Shown here: piece after piece, positions 29,666-41,600 of the stretch
How positions within the stretch are numbered: position 1 is the stretch's first letter
How the letters are laid out: each line of letters opens with the position of its first letter
Notes under the pieces: model-generated
Databases searched by the model: none
Seen by the model: the letters and a program-made list of their open reading frames with translations, nothing else
Told to the model about the DNA's origin: nothing
Source: Dromaius novaehollandiae
Lineage: Eukaryota > Chordata > Aves > Casuariiformes > Dromaiidae
Direction of reading: 5' to 3'
Length of the DNA: 64,000 nt
Assembly: GCF_036370855.1 (NCBI RefSeq)
Contig: NC_088105.1
Location: forward strand, 11,227,619 to 11,291,618
Translations under genes and position numbers: made by a program

Positions 29666-32600
29666 ATGACAGCCGCCGGTGAGTTACCTTTCCCGGAGAC
29701 TTTGGCTTCTCCAAGCCCATCCCAGCAGGGAAGTCAAGTCCTAGGATTTGGAAACCTATGTCCTGTCTGTGACATAGCTGTGCTCTGTGCCTTCCCCACA
29801 GTGGCTATTTTCAAGGGCATCCTTCCACCAGCAGGCTACAGCCTTCTCATGCCAGTCTGCCCCCTCACATCCAATCACTCAGAAGTGAATAATACTTCAC
29901 AGGATAGCGGGAAGTCTTGGGTACTACTAACCCTGGCTTTGAGATCCTGGGTAGACAGGGGGTCTGCAGTGAGTCGCTGTCACTCTAACCACAACCTGCC
30001 TCCAGCCTAATAATGCTTGGTGATTACAGTGGAGTAAAGCCTGCAGCTGATGTAGTTTGAGCTAAAGCATTTCAGGGGCTGTCTCAGATCCAAATCCTCC
30101 CCTTTGTGCACAGAGCAAGCCCATACCACCTACCCCCTATAGCTATTCCAGCTTCTCAAAACTCTTCTTTTGGCTCACATTTATGTCATGCCTGGCAACA
30201 AACCCCAGGTAATTTTCTCTTCCTCCCCTAGCAACCATAGCCTCTACGAACATTGGAGTTCTGCTGCAAGATGATGCTTTTGTCGACTTTTTCAACACAT
30301 TTCTAAACCTTCCTGTAAGTTTACTCCTCACCACAAAGCCCAGGACCTTTCCGAACCTTTCTCAGGTGAATTTTCAGGCTTCCATAGTCTAAGAGACCCC
30401 AGGAAATTTGGGGATACACCAGTTTCAGGCTGGTGAACCAGAAAAATCTGCGGCACTCAGCTTGGAAGAGGTAGTGGAGACAGAGGTCTAAAAGGGAAGA
30501 TGGTGCCTTTCTCCTTATGGGGGAATAACTAGAGTAGCTGGGATCTAGGTTCCCCTGCCAACCTTCATCTCTTTCAGCTCTCCCCTTTTCTTTTGATACA
30601 GATTTTTGGCCAGACACCCATTTACATCAGCAGCACTGGGCAGTGGGACCTCTGGCCAGAGCTACCAAGCCACTCGGTGAGAAGATACACCCCTCATGAG
30701 GCAGGGATCCCCCAGGGGAGAGAGGAGGGGTGAGGAAGGAGGCAAGAAAGGGCACCAGGCAGGGAAGGGGAGAGACAAAGAGCCAGTTTCTCATTGCTGA
30801 GATAACTCTGTCTCTCTCCTGTCTGTACAGCCAGGGGATTATTTCAAACCCAAGCATCACATTCCTTCTGAGCTCCAGGAGGAGCAGAAGCAATTTAAGG
30901 CCCTGGCATGTGGCAGCCTATGGGGTCAGTGCAGCACTCAGTAGACATCGATGACTGGAGCTCAAGGAGTGCATGTGTGTGGCAGCAGAGAACCCTGTGT
31001 CCAGGGTTCCCCTTAAGTCACAATGAGCAAAGTCCTATCAACCCTCAAATGGGCTGAGCCCCCTCCCAGGTGTCCCTCTTTCCCATGGCCACAGGCACGG
31101 CTTGCTGTGCTCACATTCCCTAGCAAAAAGGACCCTGCATCTCTCCTCGCTGTCTGAAAGCTGCCATTCTCTCCTGCCTGGGCTCCCGGGAAAGAGGCAG
31201 GCTGCACAGAAAAGCAGCCCTGCAGGGAAACCTGCAATCCCAGGTCTAACAGACAGCAGGTTTCCAGGCAGAGCTAGCATCAGCCTCATGGGAACCCGGG
31301 AAGAAGCGATAGCTCAAATGTCCCCATCTTTCTCCAGCTCAGGGGATGTCTTGCACTGCTGTTTAGCAACAGGGCACCTCGCCTGCCTGCTTTCCCCCAT
31401 GGCATGGGCCCCTTACTCACCCCCTAATCCTTAGGCGAGAGATGGGTCCTTTCTCACAGCCTCCTCCTTTCCTCGGGGTGCGGGTGCAACACAGGATCCC
31501 AGCCTCCCGCGTTTACTGACTTGGTTGGAAAAGCACCGGCTGCCTCACTTCTGCAAATCCAGTTTGTGCCTCCACTTCATCCTCTGCCAGAAGCTCCTCA
31601 GTTTCATTCGGTCGGAGGAAGCAGGTGAGTCATAATGACACTGAGGAAATCAGAGCAACCGCACGCGGGGCGGCTTTGCTGCTGAACGGGCCTTCCTTTC
31701 ACCACGGCTGTCGCCGTCTGGTGCCTGCTCAGCGCAACGGGATGCAGCAGAAGTGTGTGCTGTGGCTCCGCTCCCGAGACACGCTTCAGAGAGGAGGGTG
31801 ACCTCTGAAGCGCGAGGGTAAAAAGGCACTGAGAGTCCCATTTTTAGAGACAGAGCAGCTCCCAGGGCAGGCTTGCCAAAGGACTAACGAGGCTTTACCC
31901 CTCAGCCCTGTTCCCATTAGTATGGGCTCACATCCTCCACGGAGGTGAGCAGCAATAGCTGCCTGGCATCAGCTGCAGGATTTCCCCTGTGGTTCATGGG
32001 CAAAGCAGGTCTGGAGAGCAGGCTTGGACTCGCACTGAGCTGTCACTGTGGCCACAACCTCAGGGTCCTTAAATCAAAGCTCACGTCTCTGCTGCAGCAG
32101 CGTGGCCACAGGGACCGGCAGGTGGAAGACTCTGGCCCGCACTTTCACAGCGGTCCCCTTCAATCTCTTCACAAGTAGAGAAGGATTTCAGCCCAAATTC
32201 AGCTCATCTTTTCCGTACACAGAGAAGTTAGAGTATGGCATTATCAGAGAGTATCTGCAGGTGGGAAGCTGGGATTATGGCATTTCCAGTTTGCTGGCAG
32301 GCAAGGTACCCAGAGCTTCAGCACTTCATTGGATTATGCTCCTCTTGTCTGCTGGCCTACCCCATGGGCTGCCCTATGGACAAAAAACCTGAATCGTGCT
32401 CAGAGACTCACCCCTAAAAGTCTTTGCTGCAACTCAGGTAAGCATGGTTATGGTGAGCCATCAAATTACAATGTTGAGCAAAGGCTTAAACTCAGTAAGT
32501 CATTTCAGGAAAAGAAGCAATTTATCAAGGCCCAAAGGCTTGCTCCAGTGCTTTTTCTGAATACATTGCTGCTGCTTCTTCAGCTGGGTTTAACATCAGG

Positions 32601-35600
32601 ATGAAGGAGTCTGAGAGGAAGTCCCAAGTGCAGACAAAAAAGATGGAAATTTGCAAGGGGAAGAGGCAGGATGGAGCAGCTGAGCAGGTTATCATGGTCA
32701 TGAGCAGGTCCCGCTGCATCTTGTAACCACAACCCTGTCCGAAACTCCCATTTCCACGTGATACACTGGGCTCCTGGCTTGTAGCACTGCTCCCTCCCGC
32801 AGGCTGTGGTAGGGGGGCACTGGAGGATGCTGGTGGGGCTGGGGAACTTTCTCAGGGGCTGTCCTTGCATGCGCCCTTGTGACACCACGCTCTGCACTCT
32901 CTCTGACAGCGAAACGGCTGAACTGGCAGAGCGCTGACCAGTGGCTGCTCGAGAAGTGCATCAGCGGGAGCCGGGGCATGTGGCGCTTTCGGGCCTTTGT
33001 CCACGGACTGGCAGGTGGGCACGGGGCGCTCTCTCAGCCCTTTCTCAGTCAGCCACTGGTGATCTCCCCACGGGATACTAGCACAGAGCTGGTGCGTTGG
33101 GTAAGCACTGGTGAGACACAAGAAACTGCTATCTTAGACAAGACATGTTGTGGAAGACAAACCAACAGCAGAGCTGCAGCTTGGGTACTGCAAGCCGGGG
33201 AGATGCATAGCCCTGGCTCTTCTCTGCATCGCTCCCTCAGCTTCCTTCCCTGTGCTTGAAAATGAAGGATACTTTACTCATCAGCAAGGCTTTCAGGGAC
33301 TCCCTCCAACGCCCACCCTCTGCTTCTGTCTGTCTGATCCACAGGGGAAGAATTAACCAAGTTCTGGCTCACAACCGAAAGGATCCTGGGACTCGACAAG
33401 TCAGATGCAACACAGAGAAAGCTGTACCTGTCCTTGCTGCATGAGCTGAAGGCCACCCACCTGCGGGAAGGCTCCAGAGTTGTCGCTCTCTGCAGGACAC
33501 CCATTGGTAAGAAGCATCAGAGCTAAAGATGAAGAGATGGGATACCATCACAGATACTGCTTGGCTGGGGAGCTCCACTGGCACAAACAGGTCCGGATGG
33601 GGCTGCCCCCCAGCATAATCCTCTGTGTCCATTTCAGAGCCAGCGCAGAAAATCGCAGACTGGAGTGTGCAGCCCATTAGCTCCGAGAAGGAGACCCTAA
33701 GCAAGATGCAGACACTGGCCCTGCTTAAGATTCAGAATTACTGGCTCCCTAACTTTTTCATTCACTGCAAGCTGAGCATGGAAAAAGAGGAATCGTGCCG
33801 GCCTCTTCTGCAGGAATATCGGGAGCGATTACAGGCCAACTCACAGGAGCCCACAGGCTCTGTTAATGATCTCTTTACAATGCATATTAAAGAGAGCCAG
33901 GCTCTGTCAGGGCCCTACTGCAGCAAGAAGGCCAAAGAGGAGATCTGGATTCTCATGAAAGAGGGAACATGTGCCCAAGAAACAAAGATGCTCAGGAGTT
34001 TTGGGGAGCAATCACAGAGAAAGCCAGGGCCAGCCAGGAGCATGTGTAGTTCAGACATGGAGAAATCATATCTGGATGAGGATACTTTGCAACTGATTTC
34101 TCAGCAGTCAGAGCATCCTGCAAACACTACCTTTAGAGACAAAGGAGGAGAGACCTCTCCCAAAAGCTCTTGCCCCGACACAGAGCGCTTCCTTCAACTG
34201 GAAGAGCTCTGTGAAGAGCAATTGCTCTCTGACATGCATTTCTCCACACCAGTTGTCCAGCTGCCATCCCTGCTAGCCCTGAAAAGGCCAGTCAGGTCCT
34301 CTTCCTCCTTAAGTTTCCTTGCTTGGGCCCTGAGTGCTGAGGGCTGTGCAGGACGGCCCTTCAGGGAGTTCTTGAAGCGCAGGGAGCGACCCGTGGAGAC
34401 TTGTCTCCTGGACCTGTGGCATGACCTTGAGGATTTTTTGTGCGTGGCGCTGGGCTGCAGCGGTGAAGGCAGTTTCTTGCTACGTCTTTTGACAGGGGTG
34501 AGAATATGCAAGACTTACCTGCAAAAAGGCTCTATTCAGCATCTTCCCCTGGAGATGAGGACTCTCAGGAACTTGCAGGACTTCCTACCTTCTGGAGAAG
34601 TCACTCCCTGGATATTCAAAGCCCAGGAGGAGATTTGCAAGGTACAGAGCGGCACTGGCAGTGCTCAGGCTGAGGTGTACCACTGGTGTTCACCTCCCTG
34701 GGTTGGTGGGAGGACTTTGGGGCTGTTTAAGAAGATAGGTGCTTGAGTTCAGAAACAGGGCACAGAGAGGAAAACAGAGATGAAAGATCAGGAAGGGAAA
34801 AGCTTTTAGTCACAGATCACCTTCTGCTAGAACCGGTAACCAAGGCATGACAGGCCAGCAGAGAGGAGCATCCCCAGTGGTTTGCAAGGCTGTGGACCGG
34901 AGAAGGAGCAGTCATTTAGCAGCCAGTGACCTCAGTCATTAGACACAAGCCAAGGGCCTGGGGACTGTGGTACAGTGGCAGTCCTTTCCCATCTGAGTCA
35001 CCGGTTCCAGCACAAAGTGATTAAAAAGCATTTACAACCCAAGCATTGCTGGGCAGCCCCAAAACTGGGGGTATGGTGGGATGGGGAGTGGGGGGGGGGG
35101 GGCAGCACCGGTGAGCCCCGCTCTGCTCTGCCTTCGCGGTGCCCAGCAGCAGAAGGGGAGCAGGGCTGCAGGAGCCCACTCCCAGCCCCGCGCTCCCTCG
35201 CCGCGTGCCCCTCGCTGGCTGGCTCAGAAGCACGCACTACTGATAGCTCACTTTGCCGCCTCCTCCTCCTCAGGTGCTTGAATCCTTCTATGACGAATTT
35301 CTGGCTGAAGATGATGAGATGTTCCTTCAGTTTATGGTAAAGGGGAGCACTGTGGGGGTCAGGGGGATCCTTGCGGGGCGTGCAGGAGCCAGAGGGGTCT
35401 CAAAAGGAGACAAGAGGAACGGGAAGGACAGCCCTGCTGCTTCAGTGGTCCTACACCCCATGGTGTCTGCGCTGCAACGCTGCTCCTGCCTGGGCACAGG
35501 AGTAAGGCAGAATCTGCCCTTTTCCAGCTTCCCAGAGCAACGTTCCTTGGCTGCTCCACCACAGCTTCCCATAACTCGGCAGCCACAGTCCTGTGTCGCA

Positions 35601-38600
35601 GGCGCATAACTGTCTCACGGGCAAAACACTTCTGGGAAGAAACTCTGCCCCTTTTCCCCTTGCCTACAGTAAATACTGCTGTGAGTCTGACTTCTGGGCA
35701 GACACACATGCATACAGCCCTGCCCCAGAAGCAATGCCTGGCCAACACGCCAGGGAAAGAAGGCATGCAGCGTTTTGGCCTGTGATTCAATCACACTCAA
35801 GTTTTCCACATATTTTTTCCACTGCGTAAAGGAGTGGTTTAAGGAAGCAGAGTCACATAAGCACTCGTCTTACAAACTATTTCCCTTCCTGGCACTAGAA
35901 ATCCCACTACGGTTTCATACTTCTCAATACCCTAAATCCTAGCCTTACACCACGAAACCTCCTCACAAACAGAAACCCCAGGGCATCCCACCTACTCAGG
36001 GCCCCTGCAGAACCTGCACGGGCAGCTTTGCTCACTGCGGCCAGTGCCTGCACATCGGCTGGCAGGGTTAGTCAGGGTTAATGCCCAAAGACTTGGCTTG
36101 TGGAGAGATCTAGGCATCTCAGTCAGTGAGAACTAAGCACTTACAGAAATGCCACTTAGCATCTGTCAGCTTCTGACCCTGATCCATTAAATTCTCTTGG
36201 TTGTAAATTAATTAGCTGCCCAGGTTTTTAAGCATCCCCTTAGCAAGGAAATTACTTTTCAGAGCACAGACCAGGTCTGGGAGAGCAATTAGCACTTCAG
36301 CAGGTGCCGAGGCCACGCTACCTGCAGGGCACTGCGCCCTAGGCCAAACTCATTGTGGGTCTCGCTGCTCTGATGGCAGTGGAATTGCTCAGGGGCTTAG
36401 CACGGTTATTTTTGGTGCTTGCTCTCAGCAGCATGTAACTCAATCAGAAAATGGCCTTTCTTACCCTCGCTGCTTGGTGAGTCGCGCCAAGTGCTCGCCA
36501 GTGGTGAAGGGCCAAAACCTGCAGGAGGGTCTCAGTGGCACAGTCTGGCTGCAGCAGGGAGGGAGAGCGGCACCCCCAGGGCCAGAGCCTGTCACAGGGA
36601 AAGCAGCCAACCCAAAGGGCATATGAGGTTACCTGCCTACTGCTGACACCTTCTCTGTTGTTTTCGGCCCTCTTCAGGAAAGCTGTAGCCTTTTTCTGCC
36701 TGAACCTGCTGCATACCCCTGTACATTCCAGCTACAGGTAGACTGCAGCCAGCTTTAAACAGCTGCATAGTCAGGTTTAAGGCCTATGCTGAGCTTTGTA
36801 CTCGCATAGATTTCTTCCAGGCAGCTTAAAGACAGAGTGGAGATGCAGCTTGGATAGGTTTGTATTCCACTGCCTAATAAAATGTGATTACAGCCATTTC
36901 AGAGCATGTCCTAGTCATCAGCTGTTTTCTTGGAGGAATTTTTTTCTACCTGACAGAGTAAGGTACACTAGGTGAGCTCCTTGAACTGTGAAAGTCCTGT
37001 GGCCAGGAGCGCTGTGCATGGTGGTGTCTGAGTTGCAGTGACTCACAGACTCTATACATGACCTGGGGCAGCCACACGGTCTGCAGTGAAATTCTCTATG
37101 TATAAAATGAGATAACACTTCTCACCCCCCACACACACCTGCTTTTTGGGAGAAGTAGGTGGGTTATTTAGACTATACAGTGCCTAAGTCTCCTTATACA
37201 GCAACTTGCAATATGGATTTCCTTGCATTACTGCCCCTCTTAACACTGTATAGCCTTAAAAATGTTCAGGCTTGATTTTTTTCTCTAACATACAGGACAC
37301 CCAAAATACAGCTAGGCTATCAACTGCAATGCTGGTGCAGTACCTCAGATCAGGTGTGCGCTCTGCGTAATCACCCTCTGCTCTTCTTGCTGTAGTCCCC
37401 ACAGAACAGTTTCCTGATGCCTGAGACGCAAGGACCCACTGTTGGGAAAGATGAGCATTTCCTCCTAGTCAAGCGGATAAGTGAATCCTTGAAGCTGAGC
37501 CAAGCCCTGAATGGCATGAAGGACTTGGAAAATCTCTCCTCTGAGCACTGGCAATTAATTGCCACTCAGGACCTCCGGAAAGGGGGCTCAATCCAGATGG
37601 AGCTGGAACCTCCAGTGTACAGGATCGGTAAGAGGAAGATCTGAATGTCTGTCAGATTGACTGAGATTGACTCAGGCAGACAGAGCAGAGTTCATGCATC
37701 CATATTGACCAGTGCCCACTAACAGAGAAGTTTTGGCGCATAGCTGTTTTGTTGGCAGTACATGGAGAGGGTTGGGAGAGGCTATCTGGGAGCCATAAGC
37801 TGTAATCCAAATTTTGGTAATGACCTGTGGACCAAGATCCCTCTTGTCTGCACCAGAAGGAGCACGTGGCACATCCCTGCACCAGCCTCAGTCACCAGGT
37901 CAAATGAAGGCTACAGCAGAGAGAAAATGAAACTCAAAGCCAGGAACATCCACTGTCACCACACTTCCACACCCTGACCTGCTCCTGGGGCCCCTGGGGC
38001 TGACCACACTGCTGTAAAACTTCAGCTTTGTCTTCCCCCATCATCTCTGGAGAACGACATCAACTTTGAGTACCTGCCAGTGCACTGAGAGTGACAGCAG
38101 CCACCTGTAGCAACTCTTGGGTAATTTCTAGGGTCTTGGTCACATCTGAGAAATGCAGTGTCATTAGTAAATGATGGGAATAGGGCAGAGAAGGAAAAAA
38201 AGGGTGAGTAGTGATCACAATACAACACTGAGTAAATGCTGATAGGCTGTCTTAGCCAGGAGGAATGAACATTGGATCCATCCTTTCTTCTCTTCTTTAT
38301 CTTATACAGATTTCCAGAAGATGACATTTGATGAGCTGGCTGTTAAGAATCCCTTGCTGGCTATGAATCTGCTAAGCGAGAATTACAAGCTTTTCCGTCT
38401 CAAATTTCCATCGCTTGGTGAGTCGAGTCTGGGCGAGCTAGAACCAGGGCAGGCTCACAATTGGCACACCCCTGAAGATGCCCCAGCACGCCCTAAGGCG
38501 ACAGGGACAAGCAGGGATCTTCCCCACTTGCATCCCATCATCTGGGAAAACGTCTCCAGAAGGAGAGAGGTCTAGCCACCCTTGAAAGGCATGTCCTTCA

Positions 38601-41600
38601 GAATGTAAATCCAGCCAGAGAGGGTGGGAATGGTAGGGCTTCTCTGAAGCAGACACCAAGGAAATCAGACCATGCAAAGGTGGAGAATTCCTACAGCATC
38701 CAGCATCTGCTGAGCTGGCCTCACCATGCAGACATCAGCAGGGTGGTTCTGGAGAGAGCCTGGGCTGCTTTTGGGTCCTCTGCCCTGAGGACAGCTATGA
38801 GCAGGCTCTGGCAGTGGTCTGAGGAAAGGGCCAAATCTGTTCTGTCCCAACAGCCTTTGACCTCAAGCATGAAAAGAAGAGGACCTTTCCTGTGAGCAGA
38901 ACCAAAATAAACACGCCGAAGTCCACTGTTGTCATATTAGAGAAGCCAACTGTAAGACCCAGGTCTGGCACTTTACAACACAGGGATTTGCTATTTTCTG
39001 ACATTTCTGCTCTCTCAGGAAGCAGATTTTTCCCAGTACTTTGCTGTAGTGTCACTGCTCCCCGCTTCAGAGTTGGGCTCTCTCAGATGTAGACATGGGT
39101 GACCTGTGGGTCTGAACTGTAGGGTAACTGGGGAAGAGGGGAAAGGAGAAAATGTTTTAACACCCCCCCACACTCCATAGGCAAGATTTACTCCTCACAT
39201 CTTGTGAATGTCTCGTGAACTTGATCCTAGATCACTCTCTGACTTGCTAATTATACTACAGCCAGGCAACTCCCAAACTCCAAAGAAGTGCTTAAAAATC
39301 ACCCTTAACTGCCCTTAAATCCCTGTCCTTGCTGACTGTGCAAATGTCCCATAAAGTCATCTACCATCCAGTAGCAAATTCTTGATCATTCTCAGTAAGT
39401 ATGATAGGGGAGCACTATGTCCTCCTCTTCCCACCAGTCCTTCCTCATGGTACCCCATCCTTACCTTCCTCCTCCCCATGATCTCTGCATAGCTGCCCTG
39501 GTCTATTTGCAGGTTCTGAGGTCTCTAGCGCAGAGCTGAAGTCCTGTCTCCTCCTTAGTTCTCTGTTTAAAGCCTCCCGTTCTGACAGAGACCAGCTCCT
39601 CTGCATACATAGCAGCAGAGCTGTTGGTTGGGTGCCCCCACAGCAAAAAAGCAGCAGCTTGTCAGGAGAACCCCACTCTGGATTCCCAACGGCTCAGTAG
39701 ACAGGCAGGGCAGACAAGAGAGGATATGCTTTGCCAGTACCTTTGCTGGTCCATCTGCTTCACAGATTATGTACCCCACTGGTCCACAGGTTTCTAGCTC
39801 TTCTTCGGGAGTGTCTCTCATTGGAGAAGCAGACCTACCAGTCCTGGCTATTTTCCAGGGCACTGGCAGCCCAGAGAGCATGTCCCCTGGTGTATCCTCC
39901 TCTGCAGGCACTTCATGGAAGTACTGCACAACCCTGCGCATTTGGAGTTCTTCAAGCACTTCCTCAAGGAGCACAACGCAGATGGCCCACTGTGCTTCTG
40001 GCTGGCTGTGGAAGAGCAGATCACAGAGACCAACCCCAAGAGGCAATGCATCCTCATTAACAACATTGTCAGAATCTACTTCCATGCCAAAGTCCCAGCT
40101 GGTATGCATCCTCCCACCCTGTGCTTTACTCGAGTCATGGTGGAGGCCTTTTTTCCCTGAACTGGATGCAGGCACCTGCCAATTCTCCCTTCCCTGTCCT
40201 GCAGAGTACATGTTTGCTGAGACCTTCCACTGCCACTTATATTTCTAGGAAGGCCATCTACTTTTTTGACAGCATCTTCCAAGAACTGTAACCTGTAATT
40301 CTTGCAGTGGCAGAAATAGCTCTTCCCTTCCTTGTCTCCTTTAGATGCTCTTTTACATGCTTCACTCCTGAAGCATGCAATTAGCATGATGTAGAAAGAA
40401 AAAAGGATGAGACAACCAAGTTCAACAAACAGCAGATAGAGCAGGCAGACAGGGCAGGGTACCACTTGCAGATGTAAGGGTAGGAAGAGTTTTTTCCTGG
40501 TGGTCCAGGAGCAGTTGGCAGCAGCAGGCAGGCAGTGACTGCACATCTCTTTCAGAGGAGCTGCTGGATTGCTGTGCTTCAATCATCAGAGAAATACGTG
40601 AGGCCAAAGTAGTCAGCTCCGCCATGTTGATCACAGCACAGACCTTTGTCCAGAAAGCAATGGAAGAACGATGGTGAGGACCTGGCTCAGGCTGCCCAAA
40701 GCTGGTTCCTAAATTGTCCAGGGGTTGCACAAACACATTCTTCCTATGGGACCCCCTAAGTGAGAGGCAGTGACTGTTACATATTTCCATATTAAGTGTC
40801 AGCCAGTGTGTCCAAATCCCAGCCAGGCACTCACACTAATATAGCTGCCATTGAAGCTGGTGATGGATTTATCTGTGCAAGGACAGCAGGTTTTGTCCCA
40901 TAAGGGCGAAATCGCTGCTGTGCTTCGGGATCCTGGGTTGGAGGAGGGGACATGCTACAGATAAGCAGGGTGAACATTCCCAAACCTGCTGCCTGCAACA
41001 GCAGAGACCAAGGGAAGGGATCCAGTCCCAAGTTTCTTCCTCCAGCCTCCTCCATGAACAAAAGTCCTGTGGGATCTCAAGCCACATAAGCCTGGAGATC
41101 CCTGTCAGCTGCTCCCCACCATAGCTGCCCTTCCACCAACATCCCAAGACATTGTTCTGCTGGTGTATCTGGCTGCCGTTCACATTCTTTCTCTGATCCC
41201 CCATCTGGCAGGTTTACAGACTACCAGGACCTGTTCCCCGCAGACAATATCTGTGATCCTCGCCTTCCTTTGCGGCATGGGATGGGGAAATTCAAGAGAG
41301 AGAATCTGGTAAGGAAAAACTCTCTCCTGGAAGGCTAGGGCTGCTGTCCGGGCAAGAAAGAGAGAAGATGTCACTGATCAAGTGGCAGTCGCTTAAGAGG
41401 TGGGGGGTGTCAAACATGCAAGGCACCTGGAGGGTTGCAAAAAGTCATACGATAGCTAAACCTTTAATCCTGTGAGCCCTGGTGCAGAACTGAAGTCCTG
41501 CTCCAAACAGAAGTGACTAGATTTGGTCAGGACTTGCCAATTGACTCACAATATCTCCTGTGAAACTCAAGAGTCCTGAAGCCCTGAGGGAAACCCAGAA

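Noticed and set aside
30831-30943. Possible RGSL1 exon after the acceptor TGTCTGTACAG, reading PGDYFKPKHHIP
   Set aside because: It ends in a stop without a good donor, and joining exon 3 (ends 30,676) directly to exon 4 (starts 31,495) gives the right frame and the same length as the human protein in this region.
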